Below, piece after piece: positions 50,096 to 60,834 of a stretch of DNA of 64,000 bases. The stretch spans positions 930,001 to 994,000 of the forward strand of contig JAZGTN010000047.1 in the NCBI GenBank assembly GCA_037783415.1, read 5' to 3'. Origin of the DNA: Leptasterias polaris. Taxonomy: Eukaryota > Echinodermata > Asteroidea > Forcipulatida > Asteriidae. Numbering within the stretch: the first letter of the stretch is position 1; each line of letters begins with the position of its first letter. A model generated the notes under the pieces. That model was given only the letters and a program-made list of their open reading frames with translations, was not told the DNA's origin and did not search any database. The position numbers and the translations under genes were made by a program.

Positions 50096-52275
50096 GGTAA
50101 ATTTTCACACCTACAAAGTTAATCTGTTAAAGGGATTTCAGGCCTAACCCTCTTCAAGCATCGGAAACACACAATTCTATGCATATTATGCTTTTTTCTT
50201 TCATTTTTTTGGAACCTCGATTACCAAATTGAACGGGGCGGGGGGGGGGGGGGGGGTAAAGTACAGCCAAAAAGAAAAAAGCGCAATGATATAAAAAAGT
50301 ATAGTTTTTAGATAATCACTAATCAGTGAACGATTGACATTGGCACATTGCCTGTATAAAATGCTACTCAATATTATTAGCATTCAGTGTGCTCAAAACA
50401 TGCTAGAACTAGCAAAATAGCTGGATGAAATTGTTCCCTGGATAGTAGTACTTTGAGTTGTAGTACGAGTAGTAGTATCGTATACATTCTACATAATATA
50501 GAGTAGGACTAGTATGAGCAGGGAACGATTTCATCCAGATTTCAATGGTTTACTAGGTACAGGTACAGGTACTGTGGCGCAAACTATGCACATGATGCAG
50601 CCATGATTCTAACAAGAACAGACCCCTGATCTTTCTTAGACTCACTTAAGCCCTTTTTCACACTACTTTATTCCCTGGGGGCAACCCAGGTGAATAACGG
50701 TTCACCCTCTCGCACTTGGATTCCTTCACCCCTGATCTACCCTGGCAAATTAATTGGAAGTATCCCGGGGAAATGGCCACCCCTGCTTTGGAGTAGGGAT
50801 AAGCGGTAAAATACCCGGGTATCCTTGAAACATGCAACCGGAACCCCAGGGAATAGGGACCTAGGCGGGGACAGTGTGAACATGCGCCATGGTAACCGTG
50901 CGGTAAAACAACTACTGTAGCTAGACTTAGCCCTTCTTTTAATGTTATGGCTCTCTTTTAACATCGGTCTTATAATATTAAACACTCACCATTACATTCT
51001 AATGGCGACTATATAATATTTAAGACTATAAATGCGATGTTAAAACTAAAAGAAAGCCATAACAACCCAACAAGAAAGAAAGACGAATTATTATGATGTG
51101 TTCCGTCTCACCTTGACAATCGTCCCAACTAATTGGGATCGCCCAAGGCCATAGAACTAAACTATAGTATTCATAGGATAGCCTCAGCGAAAGCCATATA
51201 ACCGTCATTGTGTAACGGGACTGACATACATTTGTACATGAACCATACTTGTTTATCACCAACTACAAGATATAAAATAGTTTATGCTGATGCATGCTGG
51301 GATTTGTTAAGAGAGAATCAAGATGGCTGCCGATCAGAAACAATTGTGTGTATAATTGAAGTTGTATTAATTCCAATAAATGAATCATCGAACGAATGGT
51401 ATTAAATATAGAATCATCAAAGATATGAAGTTCATTCGAATCTTAATTAGTGTGTAACAGACCGTTACACATTGATCAATGGGACTGTGACATGCAGCAG
51501 GCGTAGACCCCCCCGCCCTCCATAACCTGGTTTTACCTCATTTCTTTTTTTTTTGAAGAAAGACCATACCTCGCTCTTGTGCATAACACACAATTTACAA
51601 AACAAAAACCAACAATTTATTTATTCATAACAATTTGTTGTTTTTTTTCCTGGGATTCTGCGATCACACACTTCTCTAATCTATGGTATACACACACACA
51701 CACACACACAACCTGCATTGCAAAGAGCTCCTCTGCTACTGACTATGATAGCTCCGCGCTGGTTTAATTACTCATCGAGGTTCAATCACCGAGGTTCAAT
51801 CGTCTCGACTCCAAAACTCATTGACAACAATATGATGACTGGTGATGTACAAAATACTATTCGAAACTTTTTGCTCTTCACGTTTACAATGTTCTTTTTT
51901 AAAACCAGATCTCGCCAAAGTTAGGCTCTACGTGTTCCTTGTACTCTCATTGAGCGTTGCACAGGTCCAGAAAAGCCACTCCGCAAATTAAAAATTGTTA
52001 AAAAGAAATAAATTCTTACCGTAATTCAGATCCCATTCAAACAGTATTGTAACATTAGAATGGCGCGGAGTGGAATGATTTGTGTACAAAATCAACCCAC
52101 GGTTGCCGGGACCAGCGTTGCTGCACACGGAGTACCAGTTTGTTTGGTAGACTTTTTTGCAAGCGCAGCAAACAGTCGTTGGAACAACATTTGACAGCGC
52201 AAGCACATGGCCTGAAAGTTTGCAGACCACTGAAATACGAGAATATTTATTAGGCAAGTGTCCTTAAAACAAAAC
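50096..52275. other. Mostly unique block between loci C and D
   Basis: Contains a G run at 50236-50256, a (CA)n tract at 51690-51710 and a candidate exon-like repeat on the minus strand (51900-52260), partly shared with 10483-10713. A donor-like GGTAAGAATTT follows LNYG. No gene can be assigned. Confidence 0.4.
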
Positions 52276-52278
52276 AAG

Positions 52279-52460
52279 ATGGAGTTCAATGACGCAGTTT
52301 GTGCAGTTTTGCAAGAAACAAATTTCCCGCATGCTATTCAAACCTAGCAGATGCAAGCACTGGAGGCATTAAGTCAAAGAAGAAAAAATATGGTTTTGCG
52401 TCCTGCCAACTGGGTATGGAAAAAGCCTAATTTATGGAGTATTTGCAAGGATAATAGATA
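52279..52460 (+). pseudogene. RecQ-like helicase N-terminal fragment, broken
   Basis: The frame from 52279 reads MEFNDAVCAVLQETNFPHAI, a TAG stop, then QALEALSQRRKN. One base out of frame comes VLPTGYGKSLIYGVFARII, the Walker A segment of RecQ-type SF2 helicases. One stop and one frameshift within 180 bp and no further motifs: a decayed fragment, perhaps from a helicase-carrying transposon. It lies head to head with the exon-like repeat at 51988-52257. Confidence 0.7.
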
Positions 52461-53055
52461 AAAGTTATAACCAAGTATTTCGGTTGTCGTTTCTTCTTGA
52501 TTATTACTCATCATCATGCCTGATGCAAACTACGTATTAGTTCATCATTTAAGGTTTTGTTGGCACCCATCATTAGGCCAACGTTAAGTTATGTTATTGT
52601 TTTTAATTTTCCATTTTAAGACTGGATTGATCTGGGCTTTCAAGTCTCAGTTGCTATTTTTACTGTTATACATCCTCGAGACCTGGCCGTCTTAGAATGG
52701 GCTTGTCTTGCTGTCTGTTTTGATTTTATTGTTTGCTGTTCTTGCTTTGATTTGCCAGTGTTACTGTTTCCATTTCAACATCAGATAAGTGGGGGGGGGG
52801 GGTGCTCTACCACAGCACCCCTGTCTGAAATCTAAAAACATCATTTCTCACTCACTGTGCATTGCTCTCCCTTTGATTATTTAATTTTAATCTTTGTACA
52901 CAAAAATTGTTTTGCATTGTCAGCCCGTGTTAGGGTAGTACAATGTAGGTCTACCATGTTATTTAGCTTAGCTGATTTGATCTTTGATCGGTCTAATCAT
53001 CAAATCGGTCATGTGGGGCACCTCGAAAATCTTTGTAGTGTTTTACAAATTGGGC

Positions 53056-53290
53056 TCACTGACGATAATGTGTATTTCAAACACCATCGTCTGATTTTGT
53101 ACATCACATAAGTAGAAGTACCCACTTGAAGAAAAGCACATAGCCATAATCATCATTCCTCTTCGTGCTCTCATGGCAGATCAACGATCGAGATGGGAGG
53201 AGCTTAATATTACAGCATGCGCAGTGTCGGAATCAGAAGATGACATATCAACAGGTAGGCCCTCAAGTGGGAAGAACACTATCAGAGCTA
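53056..53290 (+). repeat. Block shared with 59076-59300, with exon-like frame
   Basis: Contains ATG at 53173 with MADQRSRWEELNITACAVSE and SEDDIST, then CAACAG/GTAGG. It is nearly identical to 59186-59265, but that copy is 2 bp shorter before the donor-like site. Unknown product. It replaces the left part of the spacer MITE. Confidence 0.6.
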
Positions 53291-53539
53291 AGATGTACAC
53301 ATAGTTGTACCCGCAAGATTTCTATTTATAGCTATTTCTTATTTTCCACACTATGCAAAGCTTCAAACACCACTTTCAATGCTTCATTTGTATTGTATTT
53401 ATGTATCTGTTTGGATGAAAGCGTCATTTTATTACCGAGACAATACCGTCTATACACTCAAATGGCTGACCTTGCAAGGTGAAAGAAAGCAAGCAACCAT
53501 GAAGATAAAAAACATTTGAAGATAAAATTATTAAAGATA

Positions 53540-53660
53540 TTAGCTGAGAGTTTTAAATGTAAGACAGATGTTTGTTATAAATACTACGCTTAATAAACAC
53601 AACAGTCACTCAGCCCAGTATCAAAGACATATGAAGTTTTCTCCACCCCAAAAATTAATT
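53540..53660 (-). repeat. Relic zinc finger unit 3' end (before locus D)
   Basis: Counterpart of 38826-38960. Confidence 0.55.
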
Positions 53661-54105
53661 AAATGAAAAGTTTTTCAAGATTCTCATTATTTTGTATGTT
53701 TCCATCTAATATTAAACTGTCATATTTATTGGGTCTTTCTGATTTTCTTTAATCCCATTTTTGTTTGTATGAAAAACATTGTTGCTGCCCCCATTTAAAA
53801 TATCTACATCACCAAGCAGTGACTAGCCCGCAGCGCCAGTTTGTCATTTCACTGGTCATTCCACAGCTTTTTCACTGGTCCATTTGTTAAGGTTTTCTTT
53901 CAACATTGTCATTAGCTTAGGACTTGATGTGAAGTGGTTTACATGTAGCGATGGAACTTCAGCAATAAACTAGCCAGCAGGACTAGTTGGGAAGAATTTT
54001 GACTGGTCCTCAGGTGTTTAAACTGGCATTTGGCGAGCGGACCACTATTAAGGGAGAACACTAGTCTTGGTTTCAAGACGCTCCAGTTGTGTAGTAACGA
54101 AAACC

Positions 54106-54260
54106 TAACCGCTATCTAAACAGCTATCACCCCAATAACCACACGCCACTAGAGGGTGCTATCATTCCCGTAACTGCTATCGCATGGTGTGATTGCGATT
54201 ACAGGAATGATAGCGCCCTTGAGTGGTTCGTGGGGTGATAGCGGTAGTAGAAAGCGGTTA
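54106..54260. mobile_element. Foldback MITE (copy 1)
   Basis: Stem-forming: AACCGCTATC and GCTATCACCCC on the left, GGGGTGATAGCGGT and AAGCGGTTA on the right; inner arms GGTGCTATCATTCC and GGAATGATAGCGCCC. A GCGCTATCATTCC core is shared with the long-TIR family. Copy 2 at 60118-60271 lacks 3-4 bp of the stem. Confidence 0.8.
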
Positions 54261-54729
54261 TGTTTTCGTGACTACAGAACTCAAGTGCCTTGGTACCAAG
54301 GCTAGGAGAACACTGCCAAATACATGTAGTACCAACCGACGCAGAGAATCCCTCCCAGGAATGTTACATGCATGGCAATGGGCAATACACAAGGGAATCA
54401 CCCCAACAGGATCACTCAATCCCTGCTCTTATTAATTATACAGTGGTTCGTATTTTAAGCAAAATATTACCACAACCACATGGCTATGAAGCAACCATGA
54501 GGACAACATTTTTTTATTGATAATTTTTAAAAGGTATCAGCTGAGAGTCTAGTGTAAGAGAGATGTTTGTTTTATAAATACAACAGTCCAAAGACGTGTT
54601 TAGTTTATTTAAGGAAGCCTTCTCCTTCTGCAAAAATCAAATTAATTAAAAGGTTTTTGCTCAAATTCTCATTATTTTCTTATTTCCAACTAGAATAACA
54701 TTATTGAGCATCTCTGATTTTGTAATCCC

Positions 54730-54735
54730 TTTATT
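54730..54735 (-). terminator. Poly(A) signal, zinc finger locus D
   Basis: Minus-strand AATAAA at the conserved position. Confidence 0.5.
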
Positions 54736-54819
54736 ACTTGAAACTTATTGTCACTAATGATAACAAATCTTCACTCACAAAACAAATCACAACGTTACAC
54801 ATCAAATAAAAGGTTACTC

Positions 54820-55047
54820 TCCAGTTTGGACACCATGCAAATGATCTGTTAGTGTTACTTGTCTGCTTTCTGCATTTGAAGGCCTCAAACTGCATTCTAT
54901 CCAGTGTGGACCAGCTGATGGTTTACCAGACATTTTCTGTATGGAATTTTTTTTCCACAAACATTACAAACAAATGGTTCCTCTCCAGTTTGGGTATGCG
55001 AATGGTCCGTCAGAAATGCTAGCATCATGAAAGCTTTTCAACAAGAG
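54820..55047 (-). pseudogene. Decayed fingers downstream of locus D
   Basis: About three eroded finger modules (CNVCGK-, GEEPFVCN-like) after the D stop, with lost cysteines. Confidence 0.7.
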
Positions 55048-56262
55048 TCACAAACAAATGGTTTTTCTCTGGTGGTAGGCGAGGCCATTCTTACTAAAAA
55101 ATTCCTTTCCACAAATGTCACAAACAAATGGTTTCTCTCCAGTGTGGATACGTTGATGGTAGTTGAGTGATGATTTATGCGAGAAAGTTTTTCCACAAGA
55201 GTCACAAACAAATGGTTTCTCTCCAGTGTGGGTACGCTGATGTTCTGTCAGGTATGATTTCTCTATGAAAACTTTTCCACAAATGTCACACACAAATGAT
55301 TTCTCTCCAGTGTGGACCAGCTTGTGCCGTGTCAGATTGGTTTTAAAAGAGAAGGCTTGTCCACACAAATCACAAATGAATGGTTTCTCTCGAGAGTGGA
55401 CACGCTGATGGTCCGTCAGGTATGAACTCCTGGTGAAGGCTTTTCCACAAGAGTCACAAACAAATGGTTTCTCTCCAGTGTGTACCCGCTGGTGGTTGGT
55501 CAGATAAGTTTTTAAATAGAAGGCTTGTCCACATCTATCACAAACAAATGGTTTCTCTCGAGTGTGGACGAGCTGATGAGTGGTAAGAGATATTTTATAT
55601 GAAAAATGTTTCCCACATAAGTCACACATGAATGGTTTCTCTCCAGTGTGGACACGCTGATGCCTTGTCAGGTTGTTTTTTAAAGAGAAGGCTTGTCCAC
55701 ACGTATCACAAATGAATGGCTTCTCTCCAGTGTGGACACGCTGATGCCGTGTCATGTTTTCTTTAAGCGAAAAAGCTACTCCACAAATATCACAAGCAAA
55801 TGGTTTCTCTCCAGTGTGGACATGCTGATGGCATGTCAGGGACGATTTCTGTGCGAAAGTTTGTCCACATAAGTCACAAACAAATGGTTTCTCTCCAGTG
55901 TGCACACGCTGATGTTCTGTCAGGGAGGATTTTCGGATGAAAGCTTTACCACATAAGTCACAAACAAATGGTTTCTCTCCAGTGTGGACCAGCTGATGCC
56001 GTGTCATGTGACTTTTTTGCGAAAAAGCTTTTCCACATTGGTCACAAACAAATGGTTTCTCTCCAGTGTGGACACGCTGATGGTATGTCAGGGATGATTG
56101 AAGTGAAAAAGCTTTTCCACAAAAGTCACAAACAAATGTTTTCTTTTCAGTGTCAGCATGATGGTGGCGTATTGGGTTGATTTTTTCCAATACTAATCTA
56201 CAATTATCATAATCTAATGGTTTTTCTCCAGTGTTGGCAAGCTGACGACGTGTCACGGGCAT
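55048..56262 (-). CDS. C2H2 zinc finger protein, locus D (404 aa)
   Basis: Start MPVTRRQLAN; an upstream in-frame TGA is shared with locus B. A degenerate DYDNC finger is followed by 12 complete C2H2 fingers and a truncated 13th. It ends HQRKTICL where a small deletion fuses the H-linker to the next finger out of frame. The same scar (HQRKNICL) ends locus E. Helices: SLQSSLTYH, SQKSHMTRH, IRKSSLTEH, AQKSSLTCH, SLKENMTRH, SLKNNLTRH, SYKISLTTH, YLKTYLTNH, TRSSYLTDH, SFKTNLTRH, IEKSYLTEH, SHKSSLNYH. No effector domain is visible. Probable nuclear DNA-binding protein of unknown target. Confidence 0.82.
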   Translation of the reverse strand: MPVTRRQLANTGEKPLDYDNCRLVLEKINPIRHHHADTEKKTFVCDFCGKAFSLQSSLTYHQRVHTGEKPFVCDQCGKAFSQKSHMTRHQLVHTGEKPFVCDLCGKAFIRKSSLTEHQRVHTGEKPFVCDLCGQTFAQKSSLTCHQHVHTGEKPFACDICGVAFSLKENMTRHQRVHTGEKPFICDTCGQAFSLKNNLTRHQRVHTGEKPFMCDLCGKHFSYKISLTTHQLVHTREKPFVCDRCGQAFYLKTYLTNHQRVHTGEKPFVCDSCGKAFTRSSYLTDHQRVHSREKPFICDLCGQAFSFKTNLTRHKLVHTGEKSFVCDICGKVFIEKSYLTEHQRTHTGEKPFVCDSCGKTFSHKSSLNYHQRIHTGEKPFVCDICGKEFFSKNGLAYHQRKTICL

Positions 56263-59200
56263 TTTAATGATAATGTTGTGAACAATGTTTGCTCCTGCAG
56301 GCTTTCATACAAATGTAGTCAAAACAAACGATTTCTCTTTAGAACGATTCACCCTACATGTCTCTGTTGACGTACCTGTACATGTTTCTGTACATGAGTT
56401 TTCTTAGCTCTGTAAAAATAAAAAACAAACAGAAAGTTATTTGACTATTTTGGGGATTGATCCAGAAAATTTGAAAGATAACAATATTATAAGTTATCAC
56501 ACAAGCGCGAGTGGAATACGGAAAAATATAGCGCTTCTGCGTCCCATATCCAATGAGGTCAACCAAATTTAAGTCATTTTTTCAAAACAAGCGTCACACG
56601 TGCAACGCGCAAAGTTTAAAATTTCAGAGTGTTATTTCATGACGAACAGCATGCACCCGCAAAGTTTAGAATGTAATTTTTGCACTGATCGTATGCGGAG
56701 CGTGACGCATTGACGCTCTCAAATATTGGGAGTAGGTTATCGCTTGATATCACACTCCGGTTCAAGCATCTGATTGGAGGATTAGCGCGTACTGGAAGAT
56801 AAATTGTGTTATACAATAACTTTACATAAAAGTACGCCTTTAAGTAGGTATGTGGCAATCTCTATTCAATGGCATGTCGACTTTGTGAGCCGCCACGTTT
56901 TCATTTGTTTTCGCCGGGCAGAAATTCATCAGCGTATTGTGCTGATGGGAAAACACCCACTTCTAAAAATAGGTTCAAAAGTACCGGGAAAACCCCTTTG
57001 ACGTTTGTTTTTGTGTGCAGAAGTGTGCACATGATTTCATGACGTCATCAAAAGTTGCCATCTTTAAATAAAATATAATACGGTGAGGCTGGAATATAGG
57101 AGAAACTTGCTCTACAAATCGGTCATCAAAATCGTCATAAATTTCATAAATGGTGAAGAAGGACTTTCTTTTTACTATCATAGCATGATTCTTTGATTGT
57201 TTGCGAGTGACATGTAAATCGGGAAGTTTGATGGAAATCCATCGACGCCCACTAGCCCTGGTAGGATGTCAGTGTCTGTTGCACTGCACCGACGTCCTGG
57301 GTATAAAGCTTCTCTACAATGCGAACACAATTTTGAGTAGACTACAATGTTTTCATATTTTTATCCGATTTGAGAAGCTGAAATTCCGTTCATATTATTC
57401 TTGGTGTCTATACACTTTTGATGAGTTCACAACTAACAAATACATCCATGGATGACATTATTACCGAAAATAAGTCAGAGTTCTGCACTGGCGTTTCGAT
57501 CATCATGTACCAATTGACCACAAGGTCAAGAGCACATGCCCCCTCTCAGTTAGACTGCGCCCTCTGTCGTGGCTGCTATGCATCTACAAATTAAGTATGC
57601 ACGTCAGTCTTCACAAGCAAGTCAGTTCAGCGTCAATTTCCATTATAATCCACAATAATGTCATCCAAAGATTGAAATTAACAATTCTGAACACAGCAGA
57701 AGTTTCAACTTCCTCCATCAGGTAAAAATACATGTATGAAAATATGTTATAAATTTGTTCGCATCGGTACAGGACCTTTTAACCCATTACCCTGGACTCC
57801 GTTGCATTGTATGCAACAGAGGAGTCCAACATGGGCTAGAAACGCCCACATTGTTTTTGGGGGGCCCCCAATACACTTGCCTATGACATACAAGAATGTG
57901 TAAAATGCTGTGTATAGACAGTTCGGTCTAGTCTGAAGCAGAAAATCACAAACGACCGATATGAAGTTGGATCCATATAGTCCACTGGCCGCTAATTGGA
58001 TGCATTCCTTCCATAGAAAGGTGATCTTGGTGTCATTTTAAAGGTTTATTCAAGAGCTTTCCAATTCCAGCAATAACAGTTAAATCGAAACCCATGGATT
58101 TTTTATTTTGTTATCACATATAATAGTAATACCTTCTGCTACTGGTGAATACTTTATATTATAAAGATAAAAACTTATGGTATTAAGAGCACTAACAATT
58201 GTTTAAATTGACCCCCTTTGAAATAAGAAATTGTAGTTGGGACCAGTCCCAACTGTCAAGTTCGTTGGGGCGGAAAACATGGAGGTTTCTTCCTCCAATC
58301 CCCATCGAGTCCATCCAGACTTTGGATGCACACATATTTTCATCATAAATTGGTGAAAAAACCGACGTACCAATTTAAAATAGACGACTGCTGAATGATC
58401 ACTTACAATTACATCAAAGCACAAGAAACTGACGGTCACAAGCTGATTTTCTCTGGGCCTTCTAATGTTATAAGCAACATCATCGGGAGTGGGGACTTCT
58501 GTGCTGTTTGCTCTCGCACTGACTGTAATTATTAAGCATGCAAAACAACCACTCACATGTTGTGTAGCGCCCTCTAATTCTAAAAGTCACCGTTGTGATG
58601 AGAATGAGAGGGATGGGCGGGGCTGCATGAGTGGGAATGGCAAAGCCTCTTTTCCTTAATTTTGTTTGTTCGATTTGGTTTTGTTCAATGCAAATATTTG
58701 TGATTTCTCCAGCTACAGCCCAAGCCACTAAATCAGAAAACGGCCAGACATATGTCATGATTTACTGTTGTCATCTTTGCCTGCACATCATGACAACAGA
58801 AAGGAATATTTACAGCAGCAACAATGAAAATTTTAATGAGGGTCTCACTGCATGTATTATTTCTCAGCCTTACTAGGCATCAAAACAAAATGGCTGACAA
58901 TGACACTAAATTTGATTATTTAGTTAAGCACCAAGATTAATCACTACTTATATAGAACCGTTCCTTGCTCTATGATAGAACTCACCATCTCAAAAACTGA
59001 AAGGCACTATTTATTTGCTCTGTGTCATGTTCCCCATGTTTAAATTTTATGTCCACCGATTCTAAAAACATGAACTGACAATGTGTATTTCAAACACCAT
59101 CGTCTGATTTTGTACATCACATAAGTAGAAGTAACCACTTGAAGAAAAGCACATAGCCATAATCATCATTCATCTTCGTGCTCTCATGGCAGATCAACGA

Positions 59201-59552
59201 TCGAGATGGGAGGAGCTTAATATTACAGCATGCGCAGTGTCAGAATCAGAAGATGACATCAACAGGTAGCTAGGCCCTCAAGTGGGAAGAACACTATCAG
59301 AGCTAAGATGTACACATAGTTGTACCCGCAAGATTTCTATTTATAGTTATTTCTTATTTTCCACACCATTGTAAAGCTTCACTACACCACTTTCAATGCT
59401 TCATTTGTATTGTATTTATGTATCTGTGGATGAAAGCGTCATTTTATTACCGAGACAATACCGTCTCTACACTCAAATGGCTGACCTTGCAAGGTGAAAG
59501 AAAGCAAGCAACCATGAAGATAAAAAACATTTGAAGATAAATTAATTCATGA

Positions 59553-59665
59553 TATTAGCTGAGTCTTAAATGTAAGACAGATGTTTGTTATAAATACTAA
59601 GCTTAATAAACACAACAGTCACTCAGCCCAGTATCAAAGACATATGAAGTTTTCTCCACCCCAAA
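59553..59665 (-). repeat. Relic zinc finger unit 3' end (spacer D)
   Basis: Counterpart of 38826-38960, with further small losses. Confidence 0.55.
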
Positions 59666-60117
59666 AATTAATTAAATGAAGTTTTTCAAGTTTCTCATTA
59701 TTTTGTATATTTCCATCTACATGACAGTCATATTTATTGGGTAATTTTTTTATTATTTTTTCAAAATCCCATTTTAGTTTGTATGGAAATTATTGTTGCT
59801 GCCCCCATTTAAAATATCTACATCACCAAGCAGTGACTAGCCCGCAGGGCCAGTTTGTCATTTCACTGGTCATTCCACAGCTTTTTCACTGAGTTCATTT
59901 GTTAAGGTTTTCTTTCAACATTGTCATTAGCTTAGGACTTGATGTGAAGTGGTTTACATGTAGCGATGGAACTTCAGCAATAAACTAGCCAGCAGGACTA
60001 GTTGGGAAGAATTTTGACTGGTCCTCGGGTGTTTAACTGGCATTTGGCCAGCGGACCACTATTAAGGGAGAACACTAGTCTTGGTTCAAGACGCTCCAGT
60101 TGTGTAGTAATGAAAAC

Positions 60118-60271
60118 CTAACCGCTATCTAAACAGCTATCACCCCAATAACCACACGCCACTAGAGGGTGCTATCATTCCCGTAACTGCTATCGCATGG
60201 TGTGATTGCGATTACAGGAATAGCGCCCTTGAGTGGTTCGTGGGGTGATAGCGGTAGTAGAAAGCGGTTAT
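60118..60271. mobile_element. Foldback MITE (copy 2)
   Basis: Same as 54106-54260, duplicated with the surrounding spacer. Confidence 0.8.
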
Positions 60272-60755
60272 GTTTTCGTGACTACAGAACTCAAGTGCCT
60301 TGGTACCAAGGCTAGGAGAACACTGGCAAATACATGTAGTACCAACCGACACATAGTATCCCACGCAGAGAATCCCTCCCAGGAATTTTACATGCATGGC
60401 AATGGGCAATACACAAGGGAATCACCCCAACAGGATCACTCAATCCCTGCTCTTATTAATTATACAGTGGTTCGTATTTTAAGCAAAATATTACCACAAC
60501 CACATGGCTATGAAGCAACCATGAAGACAACATTTTTTTATTGATAATTTTTAAAAGGTATCAGCTGAGAGTCTAGTGTAAGAGAGATGTTTGTTTTACA
60601 AAATTATACAACAGTCCAAAGACGTGTTTAGTTTATAAGGAAGCCTTCTCCTTCTGCAAAAATCAAATTAATTAAAAGGTTTTTGCTCAAATTCTCATTA
60701 TTTTCTTATTTCCAACTAGTATAACATTATTGAGCATCTCTGATTTTGTAATCCC

Positions 60756-60761
60756 TTTATT
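60756..60761 (-). terminator. Poly(A) signal, zinc finger locus E
   Basis: Minus-strand AATAAA about 75 bp beyond the stop codon. Confidence 0.5.
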
Positions 60762-60834
60762 ACTTGAAACTTATTGTCACTAATGATAACAAATCTTCAC
60801 TCACAAAACAAATCACAACGTTACACATCACAAT

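Larger units (their letters stand above)
56410..60554. repeat. Inter-gene spacer D (segmental duplication unit)
   Basis: Follows spacers A and B closely to about 59072 (TTCTAAAAACATGAAC), then switches to the 53056-type block. It lacks the LINE tail, the hAT-like element and the SINE. Confidence 0.9.
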
